The notes: generated by a model from the sequence alone, not told the origin. A stretch of DNA of 64,000 bases from CAWHNT01 sp963830775 (GCA_963830775.1 CAWHNT010000005.1:1-64000), one strand, 5' to 3'. Positions 1 through 10,065 are shown, numbered from the stretch's first letter. Numbers and translations: made by a program.

Positions 1-35
1 GTGTTGTGTGGCGTACCTCGTTCAGGTTGGTCTTG

Positions 36-410
36 CTAGGCTGCTTCGGAACCGGCCTTGGCCGCACTACGCCCGATCTCGACCGTGCTGCGCAGGGCCG
101 AGGCAGCCGCGTCCGCAGTCCGCTCCGCCGTCTCCCTGGCGGTCCGCTCGGCTTCCTGCGCGGCCTTCGTGCGTTCGCGCTCAGCCTTCTCCTCGGCCGT
201 CTCACCGAAGGAGAGTGCCTTGCGGAGCTGCTCCAGGGTGGCAGGGCCAACCCCTTGCACCTCCTCGAGCTCGTCAGCTTTGGTGATCTTGCCGCGCTCG
301 TCGCGGAACCTGACGATCGTGTCGGCCAGCTCGGGTCGGAGCCCGGCCACGTCGACCAGCTCCTCACGGGTCGCGGTGTTGACATTCACCTTAGTAGCTA
401 CCGTAGCCAT
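36..410 (-). CDS. Helix-hairpin-helix (ComEA-like) domain protein
   Basis: This encodes 124 residues. Residues about 7-68 form a helix-hairpin-helix module of the ComEA type: VNVNTATREELVDVAGL, then VQGVGPATLEQLRKAL, with two hairpins of the kind that contact DNA backbone. The remainder is an Ala/Glu/Arg-rich helical tail (ERTKAAQEAERTARETAERT), probably coiled coil. There is no signal peptide, so it differs from true ComEA, which is membrane-anchored. DNA binding is inferred from the fold and the cellular role is unknown. It stands alone, with no convincing operon partner. Confidence 0.75.
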   Translation of the reverse strand: MATVATKVNVNTATREELVDVAGLRPELADTIVRFRDERGKITKADELEEVQGVGPATLEQLRKALSFGETAEEKAERERTKAAQEAERTARETAERTADAAASALRSTVEIGRSAAKAGSEAA

Positions 411-628
411 CGATGCTTCTTCCCCTCCAGAAACCTTGCTGTGATTGCCCTGCTAGCTGAGCAAGCCCGCGCCGCTCCCGTCCTCTCTCGGTATAGCGGC
501 AGTTCCGTGATCGAAAGCGATCACACACGAATGTCAGGAGCGGGAGGATGCCATCAGCAGGTTCCTGCAACTCCAGCGCAAAGCTTGGCCGGCGTCGGTC
601 GCCTTCTCGACATAAGGCTGCGACATTC

Positions 629-1351
629 TCAACCGCGGCCGATAGGCAGGAGCCGCTCGTATTGCTCACGAATGTCGGCGTGGCACTCGCAAGCCGCGTC
701 CTCCAGTCCTGCTCGATCGAGAATGGTCACCTGCCCCCGCCGATAGGTGATCAGCCCTGCCCGCTGCAGCACCTGCGCGGCGACAGTGACGGTGGTGCGC
801 TGCACGCCCAGCATTTCGGCCAGGAAGTCGTGGGTGAGTGACAGCGCCGTCCTTCCCTCGGTCCGGTCCTGGAGCTGCAGCAGCCAGCGGCAGAGCCGCG
901 CCTCGACAGTATGCAGCGCGGCACAGGCCGAGGATTGCAGGAGCTGAGCCAGCAGCGCCTCAACGTAGCATAGACAGAGCTGGCGCAGGCGCGGGTTCGC
1001 CTCGAAGCCCGTGCGCAGTGGGCCGAGTGGCAGGCGCAGGGCTTCACCCGGGATTTGCACTACGCTGCGGCTGACAACGTGCCGGCTGCCGAGGGCACTG
1101 ACGAGGCCCACCACGCCCTCGTAGCCGATGGTGGCTGCTTCCGAGCTGCCGCCCTCGCGCATCAAAACCATCAGCGAGATCACGCAGTCCTCGGGAAACC
1201 AGACATGCCTGATCTCTCCGCCCGGCTCGAGCAGGACGTCACCGAGCCCCAGCTGCACGCGCTCGAGATGCAGGGCGAACTCGCGGTAGTCCCGCGGCTC
1301 GAGCGCACCCAGCAGACGGTTCCGGCAGGGAAGGTCGCCGACGGTCGTCAT
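629..1351 (-). CDS. Crp/Fnr family transcriptional regulator
   Basis: This is a 240-residue regulator of normal family length. Residues about 15-130 form a cyclic-nucleotide-binding-type beta barrel (GDVLLEPGGEIRHVWFPEDC), followed by a long dimer helix. A winged helix-turn-helix lies at about 165-215 (LTHDFLAEMLGVQRTTVTVA, then LQRAGLITYRRGQVTI). The N-terminal domain lacks the FNR cysteine cluster and the clear cAMP-binding arginine/glutamate motif, so the ligand is unknown. This subtype is common in multiple copies in alphaproteobacteria, where members are often stress-related. The gene is monocistronic and its neighbours give no clue to the target. Confidence 0.85.
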   Translation of the reverse strand: MTTVGDLPCRNRLLGALEPRDYREFALHLERVQLGLGDVLLEPGGEIRHVWFPEDCVISLMVLMREGGSSEAATIGYEGVVGLVSALGSRHVVSRSVVQIPGEALRLPLGPLRTGFEANPRLRQLCLCYVEALLAQLLQSSACAALHTVEARLCRWLLQLQDRTEGRTALSLTHDFLAEMLGVQRTTVTVAAQVLQRAGLITYRRGQVTILDRAGLEDAACECHADIREQYERLLPIGRG

Positions 1352-1542
1352 GGCATGATCCGCAGCGCTCCCAAACGTCCGATCTTATACGAGCCAAGGG
1401 GCGATGTGCCAACGAGCGGCGAGACGCAAGGATGCTCCGTCGAGTGATCGACTGACATCAGGCTGCAGACGCACTATGATTGATGGATAAGGCCAGCTCC
1501 TCTACCCACGAGCATGGCAAGAGCATCAGGGGGAAGACCGTC

Positions 1543-1987
1543 ATGCCCGAGCGTTCTGTCCGCTCGATCCTTCAACGCCGCCGCCTCGGCCCGGAGATCG
1601 TCACCGCCCACTCTGACGAGACCGTCCGTGAGGCCCGTGCGCCGGGCCCAGAACTGCCGCGCCAGCGTCCTGATCGTCGAGGATGATCGCGTGCTCGGCA
1701 TCTTCACCGAGCGCGACGTCTTGGTCCGCGTCGTCGGTGCCGGCCGTGATCCCGCCACGACCAGGCTGCGCGAGGTCATGACCACCGACCTCGAGCCCAT
1801 CGGTGCCGACGAGCCGGTGGCAGAGGCTGTCCGCCGCATGGACGAGGGCAGCATTCGCCACCTTCCGGTAGTCGAAGGCAGCCGGGTGTTGGGCGTCCTC
1901 TCGAGCCGCGACATCCCGATCCTCGCGCTCGGCCACATGGCCGACGAGTTGCATGAGCGGCACCGGCTGGCGGAGCGGGCCTGGTAG
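1543..1987 (+). pseudogene. CBS-domain protein, frameshifted
   Basis: The gene starts at an ATG encoding MPERSVRSILQRRRLGPEIV and runs in one frame to about 1635. The conserved continuation (NCRASVLIVEDDRVLGIFTERDVL, then MTTDLEPIGADEPVAEAVRR and GSIRHLPVVEGSRVLGVLSSRDI) is in the next frame. Together they give a two-CBS-domain protein of about 147 residues, a common size for stand-alone CBS proteins that bind adenine nucleotides. The break lies near 1630-1645 in the first CBS motif, where one base separates VREA from the NCRASV segment. Whether this is a real lesion or a sequencing error cannot be told from the sequence. Confidence 0.75.
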
Positions 1988-2128
1988 GGAGTGACCAGTC
2001 GGCTACTGGCTTGAGCTGACAACTACCAAGGTTCAAGCCGTCACCAATTCCGACGGAGACAACACGCCAAAGCCATACCAAGGCGCAGCACAAATCAGAC
2101 GTGCGGAACAGAAGGAGGCGCAAAAAGC

Positions 2129-2700
2129 CTACTTGAGCCGTCCAGTTGCTGGCGTGAATGTTCGAACCATGTTCTCCAGAAGCTCGTCATACTCGGCTTT
2201 CTTGCTCGCCAAGTACCTGAACTTGATATTGCTGACGATCGGGATATCGCAACCTGCAGGCGGGCAGAACTCCACGGCCTTGTAGTAGAACACCTTGTCT
2301 CCGATCAGCCCGGAAGCGACCTCCCAGGTCTTTCCGCGTGCCCTGTAGGTCACCTGCACCGAAGGCAGGGTATCCAGGTCCGTGTTCAGGTCTATCCTGA
2401 TGTATTCACCGGCACTTCCGACGGCCATGTCGTCCGCGTCGATCGTGACCTCGAGATCTCCGCTCTCGCTTACGGCCGGTCGACATTGGCAATGACCGCC
2501 GCGCCCTGGTCTGCCGGGGAACGGACGATGCGGAGGACGCGGGCGGATAGCGGACGGAAGCCCCTCCCATCGGAGACTCTCCAGCTTGCCGGCAAGGCGA
2601 GGTCGTCCCCGGCGTCCACCTGGGCCGGTTCCGCCAGGCCGAGCAGGGCAACGATTACAGCGCCCGGATAAGCGAGATGGCGTCTTGCTGGAGGTCGCAT
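2129..2700 (-). pseudogene. Hypothetical secreted protein, frameshifted
   Basis: The reconstructed product is about 190 residues. It begins MRPPARRHLAYPGAVIVALL with a signal-peptide-like segment ending near VDA. It continues through SARVLRIVRSPADQGAAVIANVDRP, and then, one base out of frame at about 2470-2475, through SGDLEVTIDADDMAVGSAGEYIR to the end TFTPATGRLK. The downstream 99-residue part is well-formed coding sequence with two cysteines in FCPPAGCD. A G-rich ribosome-binding site lies upstream of the ATG. No family is recognised; it is probably periplasmic. Confidence 0.5.
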
Positions 2701-3079
2701 GGTGTGCCGCTCACCCCCTTGCTTCCTTCGATCGAGTCGCCGAGCGGGAGACCTTGCTGGTCTGCTCGAAGAGGGGATGGGTGCTGTGACCATCCCAGGC
2801 GACACCCAGCCCTTCCCGCGAGCCTGCGGGTCGAGACTGGGTGCAGGCCCAAGATAGTGCCAGGACGAGGGCGGGGATGAGATCTTGGATCCCATGCTGC
2901 AGGGCGAGGCGCTAGATCGGCGAGGCTGAGTGCCGATCCAGTTTCCCGTCTGCGTTGAAAGTACGCACAGTAGTTTTTTGCCTGCGTTGGCACGGCCGCC
3001 CGCGACGGGTTTGGCCGCTATGGGACATCACAACACAACCTTTATTGGCACTCGACCAAGGCCGTCAGTCCTCCACCTG
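2701..3079. other. Intergenic stretch without a recognisable gene
   Basis: This stretch lies between the start of the secreted protein gene and the left inverted repeat of the IS481-family element. Open frames here have no recognisable motif and overlap on several frames as expected at high GC. No terminator or operator stands out. Confidence 0.4.
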
Positions 3080-4103
3080 CTAGGCGTGCGGTCCCGGGAG
3101 TGTGATGGTGCGTATCGCCCTGACCCGTCAGGAGGAGGATGCGCTATGGCAGGCCTGCTGCACGGCTGCGCCCGCACGACGCCGTGCGTTCGAGCCGAGC
3201 TCCAAGCGTCGCAAGCGAGCACCCGTGCCCTTGCCGCCCGCTACGGGCTGAACCCCAAGACAGTCGCCAAGTGGCGGGCGCGGAGCGACACCGCGGATGC
3301 GCCCATGGGGCCGCATCGGCCACGCAGCACCGTCCTGACCGAGGCCGAGGAGGCGGTCGTGGTCGAGATCCGCAGGCGCACCCTCCTGCCGCTCGATGAC
3401 GTCCTCGGCTGCTTGCGGGAGAGCCCCCAGGCTCATTCGCGCTGCGGCCTGCACCGCTAGCCTGGAAACGGCACGGCATCTCCCACCAGCCCAGAGACGA
3501 GGAGGCTTCGTAAAAGCGAAAGCCGCTTCGCCGAGACAGGATCGGCTACGTCCAGATCGATATCTGCGAGCTCCCCTCCGTCGAAGGCAAGGTCCACATG
3601 TTCCTCCGCCATCGATCGCGTCTCCAAGTTCGCCTACGTCGAGCTGCACGCGACGGCTGAGATGGCCACGGGCGCCGCCTTCATGCGCAGGGTGGTGGCC
3701 GCCTTCCGCTACCGCATCCATATTGTGCTGACCGGCAACGGCGTAGCCGTCAGCCGTTGCGCTGCCAGCAAGTGGGACCGGATGGTCCATCCCTTCGACC
3801 GCGTCTGCGATGAGCACGGCATCAAGCACAAGCTCACCAAGCCCTACCATCCCTGGACCAACGGACAGGCCGAGCGGATGAACCGGACGGTGAAGGAGGC
3901 CACCGTCAAGACGTTCCATTACGAGACCTTGGAGAGCCTCAAGGCCCACCTGCAAGCCTTCCTGGCAGACCTACAACTTCGCCAAGCACCTCAAGGCGCT
4001 ACGATGGCGGACACCTTTCCAGGCCGTCTGCGACGCCTGGAAGAACGATCCCTCCTCGTTCAAGATCAACCCGCACCACCTCATCCCGGGACCTAACACC
4101 TAA
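3080..4103 (+). mobile_element. IS481-family insertion sequence
   Basis: The element is about 1 kb. Imperfect terminal inverted repeats lie at 3080-3099 and 4084-4103; the inner half of each reads GGTCCCGGGA and 16 of 20 positions match. The right repeat contains the transposase stop codon. The right end abuts the 3' end of the M28 peptidase gene on the opposite strand and appears to supply that gene's last residues and stop. No clear target-site duplication was seen. The transposase is broken, so this copy looks immobile. Confidence 0.7.
3146..4103 (+). pseudogene. IS481-family transposase, multiply frameshifted
   Basis: The first part (HGCARTTPCVRAELQAS, then LAARYGLNPKTVAKWRARSD and LPLDDVLGCLRE) is the N-terminal helix-turn-helix region typical of IS481 transposases. 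The integrase-core part resumes in other frames: RIGYVQIDICEL near 3535, KFAYVELHATAEMATGAAF near 3640, and KPYHPWTNGQAERMNRTVKE near 3840. The D-D-E catalytic core can be followed across at least three frame changes. The last frame ends near HHLIPGPNT. The product is not functional as sequenced. Confidence 0.75.
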
Positions 4104-5003
4104 CCAGATCGGCAATAGCGACCTTCAAGTCGTCAACAGCACGGCTCAGCCTCTCGAAATCCACCTTGTCCGGTGTGTCCTCCCGGGTGTGATAGTGGCG
4201 GTTCCTCAGCGGGGCGGTATCGGTCACCATCAAGGCCGGAAAGCCCTCTCGCCAGAAGGACCAGTGGTCCGAGCTCCATGCACCAGGGAAATGCGTGGGC
4301 AGCACCATGGGGCGGTAAGGCAAGGACGCCTTCTGCAGCGTCCCGGCAACCCGTGCCAGCAGAGCCCGCGAGGGTCTGTTGGCCACCAGGGCCAGGAAGT
4401 CGCCTTGCCTGGGCAGCAGCAGGCCCCAGAGCGACAGCCATTGGCTTCCCGTCTCTTCCGAGTAGTAGCCGATGCTTTCCAGGCAGATCATCCCGGCGAT
4501 GGTCTCGCCCCGCTGCCGGCAATCCCTGGCATAGACCCGGCTGCCCATGTCCTTGCGCCGGGTGAAACGGGGTTTCTTCGTTCGCAAAGGCAACGAACCG
4601 CAGCGTGCGTGATGTTTGTCGGGGAGCGAAGTAACGGGCCAGCTCGAGCAGGGCGGCCACGGCCGAGCCGTTGTCATCGGCTCCCGGGGAGTTCTTGTGG
4701 GTGTCGTAATGTGCGCCAACCACGACGATCTCGCCCGGGTGATCGCTGCCCTGTGATCTCCGCGACGATGTTCGCGAAGGATTTCCCGCGAGCCTCGTAC
4801 CGCTGCAGGGTGGGAGCATGGCCCACTTCGGTAAGGGATGTCTCGATGAATGCCGCCGCCGCTTGCAGGGCCTCGTAGTGGTAGATGTTCCTTGGGCCGA
4901 TGGCCGAGGCCAGACGGGTGACGTGCCGTTTGAGCCTCTCCTGCTGCCCGCCGGGGCCTTCTCCCGAGGGGCCCAGCTGTGCTTCCGGGTCGGGTCTTCG
5001 CAA
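4093..5003 (-). pseudogene. M28-family zinc peptidase, frameshifted
   Basis: Joining three frames gives a protein of about 300 residues. It starts MRRPDPEAQLGPSGEG, followed by an N-terminal helical region. The M28 core follows: VVVGAHYDTHKNSPGADDNG with the first histidine and bridging aspartate, FVAFANEE with the catalytic and metal glutamates, and near the end RNRHYHTREDTPDKVD with the last histidine. All expected zinc ligands can be found. Frame changes lie near 4750 and 4575. The final residues and stop fall in the inverted repeat of the adjoining IS481 element. M28 enzymes of this kind are aminopeptidases, usually exported, but no signal peptide is obvious here. Confidence 0.75.
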
Positions 5004-5045
5004 TCCTCCATTGCTCGGCCTCGGGTGCAGTTACTGTGCAGGGCG

Positions 5046-5306
5046 TCAGTCCTTGCCGGCTTTGGCCCGGCTCCTGGCTCTCTTGGCGGTCCCTTCCACC
5101 TCGGCGGGCGCTTCGGACCAGGTCTCGGTACCGGCAGTGCTCGTGGCATCGCCGGCGGTCCCTGCCGCCTCAACGATCGGCGCTTCGGCCCGGAGTTCCT
5201 CTTCGGCTTGGGCCCAGCGCCGCTCGGCACCGCCTTCGGGGCAGCCCTCGCGCTCCCAGAGCGCGTGGGCCCGAGCCCGCACCCTGTCCTCCCAATCCGC
5301 GTTCAT
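5046..5306 (-). CDS. DUF2934 domain protein
   Basis: This is a small protein of 86 residues. The first 35 residues (WEDRVRARAHALWEREGCP, then ERRWAQAEEEL) match the DUF2934 pattern found in many alphaproteobacteria. The tail is Ala/Thr/Glu-rich and ends in a basic stretch (AKRARSRAKAGKD). I chose the start at MNADWEDR because the motif begins at once and the longer open frame upstream has no coding character. Function is unknown. It lies just downstream of the response regulator on the same strand, with about 110 bases between them. Confidence 0.7.
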   Translation of the reverse strand: MNADWEDRVRARAHALWEREGCPEGGAERRWAQAEEELRAEAPIVEAAGTAGDATSTAGTETWSEAPAEVEGTAKRARSRAKAGKD

Positions 5307-5415
5307 GGTGTGCCCCTTCAAGCCGCTTTCTGGGCCTGTTCCTCGGCGACCAGCACCAGTGTCGCCGTTCGGACGATCTCGAGCCAAGGGCCGAGGAACA
5401 GGCCCACATCCCCGA

Positions 5416-6087
5416 TCAGAGGAGACCGATCTGCTCGCGCAGCAAGCTGCTCCGGTGCGCCCGCATAAGTTCGAGGGACTGCTCCATCCCCTGCCGCTGT
5501 GCCTCGGCCACGCTCGCATCCTGGCCGCGCCTGGTCAGGCGTTGGATGGTCTCGGCCTGCCGGGCGATCCGCTCCTCCGTTTGCACGAGCTGCAGCTCAA
5601 CATGCGCAAGCCTCTGCTCGATATGAGCTCGAAACAGCCGGTGCACCTGCTCGCCGAGTTCGAGAATACCATAAGGCTTGTCGAGGCGGGGTGCCTGGTT
5701 CAGCAGCGGATGAGCAAACGGGGTGCCGCCATAGCCGGTCACCAGAGCGAAGGGGACGTCCACGGCCGCAAGCTTCTCCGCCAGCGGCTCGACACTGCCA
5801 TCCTGCAGCCGGACATCGAGCAGCGCCAGATCGGGCCGGTCTTTGCTCAGCAGGTCCATAGCCGCGACTACCGACGAGGTCGGTCCAATGACGCGGCAGC
5901 CGAACTCGCCCAGGATCGTCGCGAGATCGAGGGCCTGGACGGCCTCATCCTCGGCCACCAGGACCTTGATCCCGGCCAGGTCAGGGGCCGCCGGCCGCTG
6001 CAGGCGGTCAGCGTTCATTCCTTCCTCCACGACGGGGTTCGCCGCCACGTCTAGCAAGGACGATTGTTCGAGGATGCCGGCCACCAC
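5416..6087 (-). CDS. Response-regulator receiver protein with C-terminal coiled coil
   Basis: The product is 223 residues. The receiver domain spans about 38-150: KVLVAEDEAVQALDLA with the acidic pair, DLALLDVRLQDG with the phosphoacceptor aspartate, FALVTGY with the conserved threonine, and LDKPYGILEL with the lysine-proline pair. After it comes a helical segment rich in Glu, Gln and Arg (HVELQLVQTEERIARQAET) and no DNA-binding domain. This resembles single-domain receivers found near sensor kinases in alphaproteobacteria. No kinase is encoded here. A start at the internal MNADRLQ (about 6018) is equally possible. Confidence 0.8.
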   Translation of the reverse strand: MVAGILEQSSLLDVAANPVVEEGMNADRLQRPAAPDLAGIKVLVAEDEAVQALDLATILGEFGCRVIGPTSSVVAAMDLLSKDRPDLALLDVRLQDGSVEPLAEKLAAVDVPFALVTGYGGTPFAHPLLNQAPRLDKPYGILELGEQVHRLFRAHIEQRLAHVELQLVQTEERIARQAETIQRLTRRGQDASVAEAQRQGMEQSLELMRAHRSSLLREQIGLL

Positions 6088-6424
6088 TCCATTCCTCCTC
6101 GAGGCGGTGATGGCAGAGGCACAGCCGGCCCGCCCTCACCCGCTCGCTGCTGCACCGGCAGTGCCCGCTTGCGCCGCGCTCTGGCCCGGATCGGGGGTGC
6201 ATGGAGTGACCGGTTCGGCTCATCCTCACCCAGAAGCATCTGCTTCAGGAGGTTGCGGGCGCGCCGTGCATCTGTTCAAGCAGGCTGCATGGCGAGTTCA
6301 CCATGATCACTCTCCCTGAGGTAGAAGACTGATTGTCATAGCCTCAGGATCGCTGAACCGTCTGCATCCAGAGCTGTTCCCTAGCTCTGGAAATGCTGTC
6401 ACCCTGGCTGTCGTCCAGGCGGGT

Positions 6425-6927
6425 TCAGCCCGCCTGGCGCACATCCGGCGCTTCAGCGCCTGCAAAGATCTCGGCCTCCGCACGTTCCAGCTCGCGCAGG
6501 GTGATGGCCGTTGTGGCGCCCCCAGACGAGATGCGCCCCCACCATGAGGAGATTCCGCGACAGCGGATGCCGGTGGCAGGCCCAGTCGCGAGTAGGAAGG
6601 AGGCCAAGGTGGCTTTTCCCCCGCCCAGACCAGCACGCCGTACGCCGCGCCCCTGCCACTCCGCGAACTCGGGCGCACGGCCGCGAGGAGGGAGCCCATC
6701 GCTGCCCCGTAGCCGAAATGCCCAGCAACGGTGAGGCGCTGCCGATCAGGTTCTGCAAGCGTCGGCCCTACCTGGGTCAGCAGTGCTCCCTGGACGATCT
6801 CTCGAGGAGGCAACGCGTAGCGCTCACCCGGTGGCAGACGCCGGTGCAGCATCCTCATGGCGCCGGTCATGGCAGCCGCTCCGGCGATTCCGGCGAGGGC
6901 TCCGAGCAGCAGGACGCGACCTGCCAC
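6425..6927 (-). pseudogene. Hypothetical membrane protein, frameshifted
   Basis: The N-terminus (MAGRVLLLGALAGIAGAAAM) is a hydrophobic membrane segment. It is followed by RYALPPREIVQGALL and a second segment around GHFGYGAAMGSLLAAV. Continuity then needs two frame changes, near 6625 and 6535, to reach NLLMVGAHLVWG and TTAITLRELERAEAEIFAG. The pattern resembles small inner-membrane proteins annotated as DUF1440/DUF6789-like, but that assignment is tentative. Confidence 0.5.
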
Positions 6928-7095
6928 GCATCCGTACTCCAGCCTGCCTGCCGCCGAGGAATCCGCGGTGCTCCTAACACCGACGCTATTACCTGCCTTG
7001 CATCTCCTTGCCTCTCAGGAGATCCTTCCCTGCGCAGCCCTGATGTCATCTATCGCGTCACCAGCATCGAGCTTACGCCGTCGGCGTTTGGCCCG

Positions 7096-7503
7096 TCAGG
7101 TCTGGCGCTGCGGTCCGCTCATGCTCTCGACCGCAAGGGTACCGGCGCTGGTCCTGCCGAAGGTGAACCGGCGCTCTCCGAACCCGTCGCAGCCAGGCTT
7201 GCTGCCGCCATCAACATCGATCGAGGCGCCCTCGTCCCGGAAGTGATAGCGCAGGTCCATCACCACCCTATCTGACGTCTCCTCCACCACCTTCCAGCTG
7301 GTGATGGCCGTCATCTGCGGCTGCGGGCACATCGCGTTCGCCTCGATCGCGCGGGTGCCGTCGAAGCTCTGCACCTGCCACTGCAGGTCCGGCTGCCTTT
7401 CGAGCGAGGGCCCTGGCCACGCGCAGGCGGCAAGAGCCCACCGGTCAGCAGGATCGGCCTCGTAGGGTCCTGGCGGACATCTCCATCGTCTCCGAACCTT
7501 CAC
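7096..7503 (-). CDS. Hypothetical secreted or lipoprotein-like protein
   Basis: The product is 135 residues. The segment ALAACAWPGPSLERQPDLQW looks like the end of a lipoprotein signal (LAAC lipobox), but the residues before it (MKVRRRWRCPPGPYEADPAD) do not form a hydrophobic core. A frameshift near 7440 may have destroyed the true signal peptide. The mature part (YHFRDEG, then GCDGFGERRFTF and the end MSGPQRQT) resembles small uncharacterised secreted proteins of alphaproteobacteria. No function can be given. Confidence 0.5.
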   Translation of the reverse strand: MKVRRRWRCPPGPYEADPADRWALAACAWPGPSLERQPDLQWQVQSFDGTRAIEANAMCPQPQMTAITSWKVVEETSDRVVMDLRYHFRDEGASIDVDGGSKPGCDGFGERRFTFGRTSAGTLAVESMSGPQRQT

Positions 7504-7656
7504 TGCTGTTGCAAGGCCCGCAAAACTGGGAACCGCTCGAAGGCGGTTCCCGAGAGCCTTCCCCAGCGGGCCAAGGCCAAATCCTTCTCCTGCTCGAAAC
7601 CGGTCTACGGGACCTCCGTTTAGGGCCGATCGCTGCAGCGCAGCATTTACTGGCCG

Positions 7657-8822
7657 ATGCCTATGGCCGGCGCCTCAGCCATCTCGCCGGAAGGATGCAG
7701 GTGGCGACCAGACAGCGACCGCCTCGTCGTGGTCATCACCGGGGCGTCGAGCGGCATCGGCCGCGCCACCGCCCACGCCTTCGCCCGTCGCGGTGCCGCC
7801 GTCGTGCTCGCGGCGCGGCGGGGCCGAGATGCTGAGAGGAGGCCGTGGCGAGTGCGAGGAGCTGGGCGGCGCAGCACTCGCGGTTCCGACCGACGTCACC
7901 GACGAGGCGCAGGTCCTGGAGCTAGGGCGCCGCGCCCTGGAGGGCTTCGGTCGCATCGATTGTGGTTCAACAACGCTGGGGGTCGGCATCTTCGGCCATT
8001 TCCAGGACCTCCCGACCGGGGCCTGGAAGCGGGTGATCGAGACCACCTCTTCGGCTACGTCGACGGAGCCAAGGTCGCCATGCGCGAGTTCCGGCCAGGG
8101 CCACGGCGTGTTGATCCAGAATGCATCGATCGTCGGCCGCACCGCCAAGCCGGACGGGACCACCTACGCTACCAGCAAGTTCGCCGATGCGCGGCTTCTC
8201 CGAAGCGCTGCGGATGGAGGTGCTGGGCCAACCCGGCATCCACGTCTGCACGGTGCTGCCCTCGGTGATCGACACGCCGTTCTTCGAGCAGCGGCCAACT
8301 TCAGCCATCACAAGGTGGGCGCCGCCCCCGGTCTACGCGCCGGAGAAGGTCGCGGAGACAGTGGTCGGGATCGTCGACCGGCCCCGCGCCGAGGTGGTGG
8401 TCGGCGGTTTCGGCAAGGGCGCGACCGTGCTGAAGCCACTCCTGGGCCCACTCGGCACCCGGCTCGCCGGCCGGGCCCTAAACTACGGCTTCCTTGCCGA
8501 TGAACCGAAGCCGCCGACTACGGGCGCCCTGTTCGAGCCGTGCCCGGACAGGATGCGGATCACCGGCGGTTGGCGGGACGGGCCGAACAACGGCGGGGTG
8601 CCTACCCTGACGGCGCTGGCCCTGGTGGCATTGCCACTTGGGTTACTGGTTTGGCGGAGCTGGCCGAGCCTGAGCCTCGAGCCCGCGACTGCCGCAAGCC
8701 ACGCGGGGCAAGCCCGACCGGCATCCCGCCTCCCTGCCGGCTCGACCGCCAACCGTATCGCCCGCGCGGCACGGACCGCGCGCATGATGCCGGCCAACTC
8801 ACGTGCTTTGACCCCCCGCTAA
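7657..8822 (+). pseudogene. SDR-family oxidoreductase, multiply frameshifted
   Basis: A short-chain dehydrogenase can be followed through several frames. VVVITGASSGIGRATAHAFA (about 7722-7780) is the NAD(P)-binding glycine motif. ALAVPTDVTDEAQVLELGRR follows in another frame. GVGIFGHFQDLPTGAWKRVI and VLIQNASIVGRTAKPDG come next, then YATSKFA with the catalytic Tyr-x-x-x-Lys. FSEALRMEVLGQPGIHVCTV and the C-terminal part continue in a third frame. At least three, probably four or more, frame changes lie between 7810 and 8200. The C-terminus has a hydrophobic segment (LALVALPLGLLVW). The substrate is unknown and the gene is inactive as sequenced. Confidence 0.75.
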
Positions 8823-8833
8823 GCTGGGGGTCA
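8809..8833. other. GC-rich hairpin after the SDR relic
   Basis: An 8-bp perfect stem (TGACCCCC pairing with GGGGGTCA) encloses a 9-base loop and overlaps the stop codon of the last SDR frame. There is no clear T-run, so it may be a weak terminator or the remnant of an insertion-sequence end. From here to 9158 I see no gene. Confidence 0.3.
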
Positions 8834-9158
8834 CGTTGTCCTTTGCGGAGCGTTCGATCCCGACCTGGAGCAGCGGCTCGAGGATCGTCCGACCTACCTC
8901 GTTTCGGAACAAGAGCAGGTGCTACCGCTTTCGAAAGCTTCTCCAGACGGAGGAAAGCCTGTAACAAACGGACCATGGACTCCGCTGGGCCTGCAGGGCC
9001 AAAGAATAAGATCAGGGGGCTCAATCTCGACGGGCTGACCGGTTAAGGCTCGGCCTTTCCCGACGGAGGGGAAGGCCATGCTTGAAGCCTTGATCACCGA
9101 AGCACGCGGTCGCCCACGGAAGGCGCCCCGGTCACAGCTCGGTTTCGGAGTGCAAGCC

Positions 9159-9207
9159 TGTGACCTTCAGCGATAAGTGGCGGGCTTTCTTCGGCGCTAT
9201 GTGGCGG
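9159..9207 (+). repeat. Left 49-bp inverted repeat of the resolvase element
   Basis: It starts TGTGACCTTCAGCGATAA and ends GCGCTATGTGGCGG. It differs from the right copy at three single positions (19, 27 and 35). Confidence 0.8.
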
Positions 9208-9402
9208 TGACGACGTGCTTTGGACGCCCTCCGCCACATCGCCGGTGATCACCGGCGGCCGCTAATCTTCGGGACATGTCCGATCCGAGGGGCGCGAACG
9301 ATGCTGTGCCCCGTCCGACGCCGCGGGCGCCTCCTATGCCGCCGTGCGCTCAGCGGTACTGCGGCCCTGTCCGGAACCGACCGTTTCCGGGCAGGCCCTG
9401 GC

Positions 9403-9473
9403 GGTTCGTACGAAAGATAGCTGTTCGACCTTTCGGACGTAGCTTAAGTTCCGTGCATCCTTTTCGGACGAAC
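9403..9473 (+). promoter_or_regulatory. Possible resolution (res) site upstream of the resolvase
   Basis: Two copies of TTTCGGACG (9431 and 9462) lie just before the resolvase start, with a TACGAAA motif near 9408. On the opposite strand these read CGTCCGAAA, which resembles half-sites bound by Tn3/gamma-delta type resolvases. The spacing is only roughly consistent with a res subsite. This is an inference from motif similarity. Confidence 0.35.
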
Positions 9474-9480
9474 TTCGCCC

Positions 9481-10065
9481 ATGCCGCGCACCTTTGCCTA
9501 TGTCCGCGTGTCCACCGCCGGCCAGACCACGGACAACCAGCTCGGGAAGATCGCAGCGGCCGGCTTCACCATCGAGCCGCGCCGGGTCGTCACCGAAACG
9601 ATCTCGGGCAGCGTCGCCACGGCTCAGCGCCGCGGCTTCACGCGTCTTCTCGACCGGCTGGAGGCCGGCGACGTGCTGGTGGTCAGCAAGCTCGACCGGC
9701 TCGGCCGCAACGCCATGGACGTGGGCTCCACGGTGGCGAAGCTGGCCGGGATGGGGGTTCGGGTCCACTGCCTGGCCCTGGGCGGTGTCGACCTCGCGAG
9801 CTCGACCGGCAAGCTGACCATGAACGTCATCAACGCGGTCGCGGAGTTCGAGCGCGACCTCCTGATCGAGCGCACCCAGGCGGGGTTGAGCCGGGCCAAG
9901 GCGGAGGGCAAGCGCTTGGGCAGGCCGGCGAGCCTGACGACGGGGCAGCGAAAGGACGTGGTGCGGCGGCTGGGAGAAGGAGCGACCGTGTCCGCCTTGG
10001 CACGCGAGTTCGGGACCAGTCGACAGACCATCCTGCGCGTCAGGGATGCGATGCCGGTCCCGTAG
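9481..10065 (+). CDS. Serine resolvase (Tn3 TnpR-like)
   Basis: The product is 194 residues, a typical length for small serine recombinases. The catalytic serine lies in FAYVRVSTAGQTTDNQ. LVVSKLDRLGRNAMD carries the conserved SKLDRLGR arginines, and INAVAEFERDLLIERTQAGL is the E-helix. The C-terminal helix-turn-helix is GATVSALAREFGTSRQTILR. It should cut and rejoin DNA at res sites to resolve cointegrates. The gene is intact, unlike most genes around it. No transposase of the same element is present. Confidence 0.9.
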   Translation: MPRTFAYVRVSTAGQTTDNQLGKIAAAGFTIEPRRVVTETISGSVATAQRRGFTRLLDRLEAGDVLVVSKLDRLGRNAMDVGSTVAKLAGMGVRVHCLALGGVDLASSTGKLTMNVINAVAEFERDLLIERTQAGLSRAKAEGKRLGRPASLTTGQRKDVVRRLGEGATVSALAREFGTSRQTILRVRDAMPVP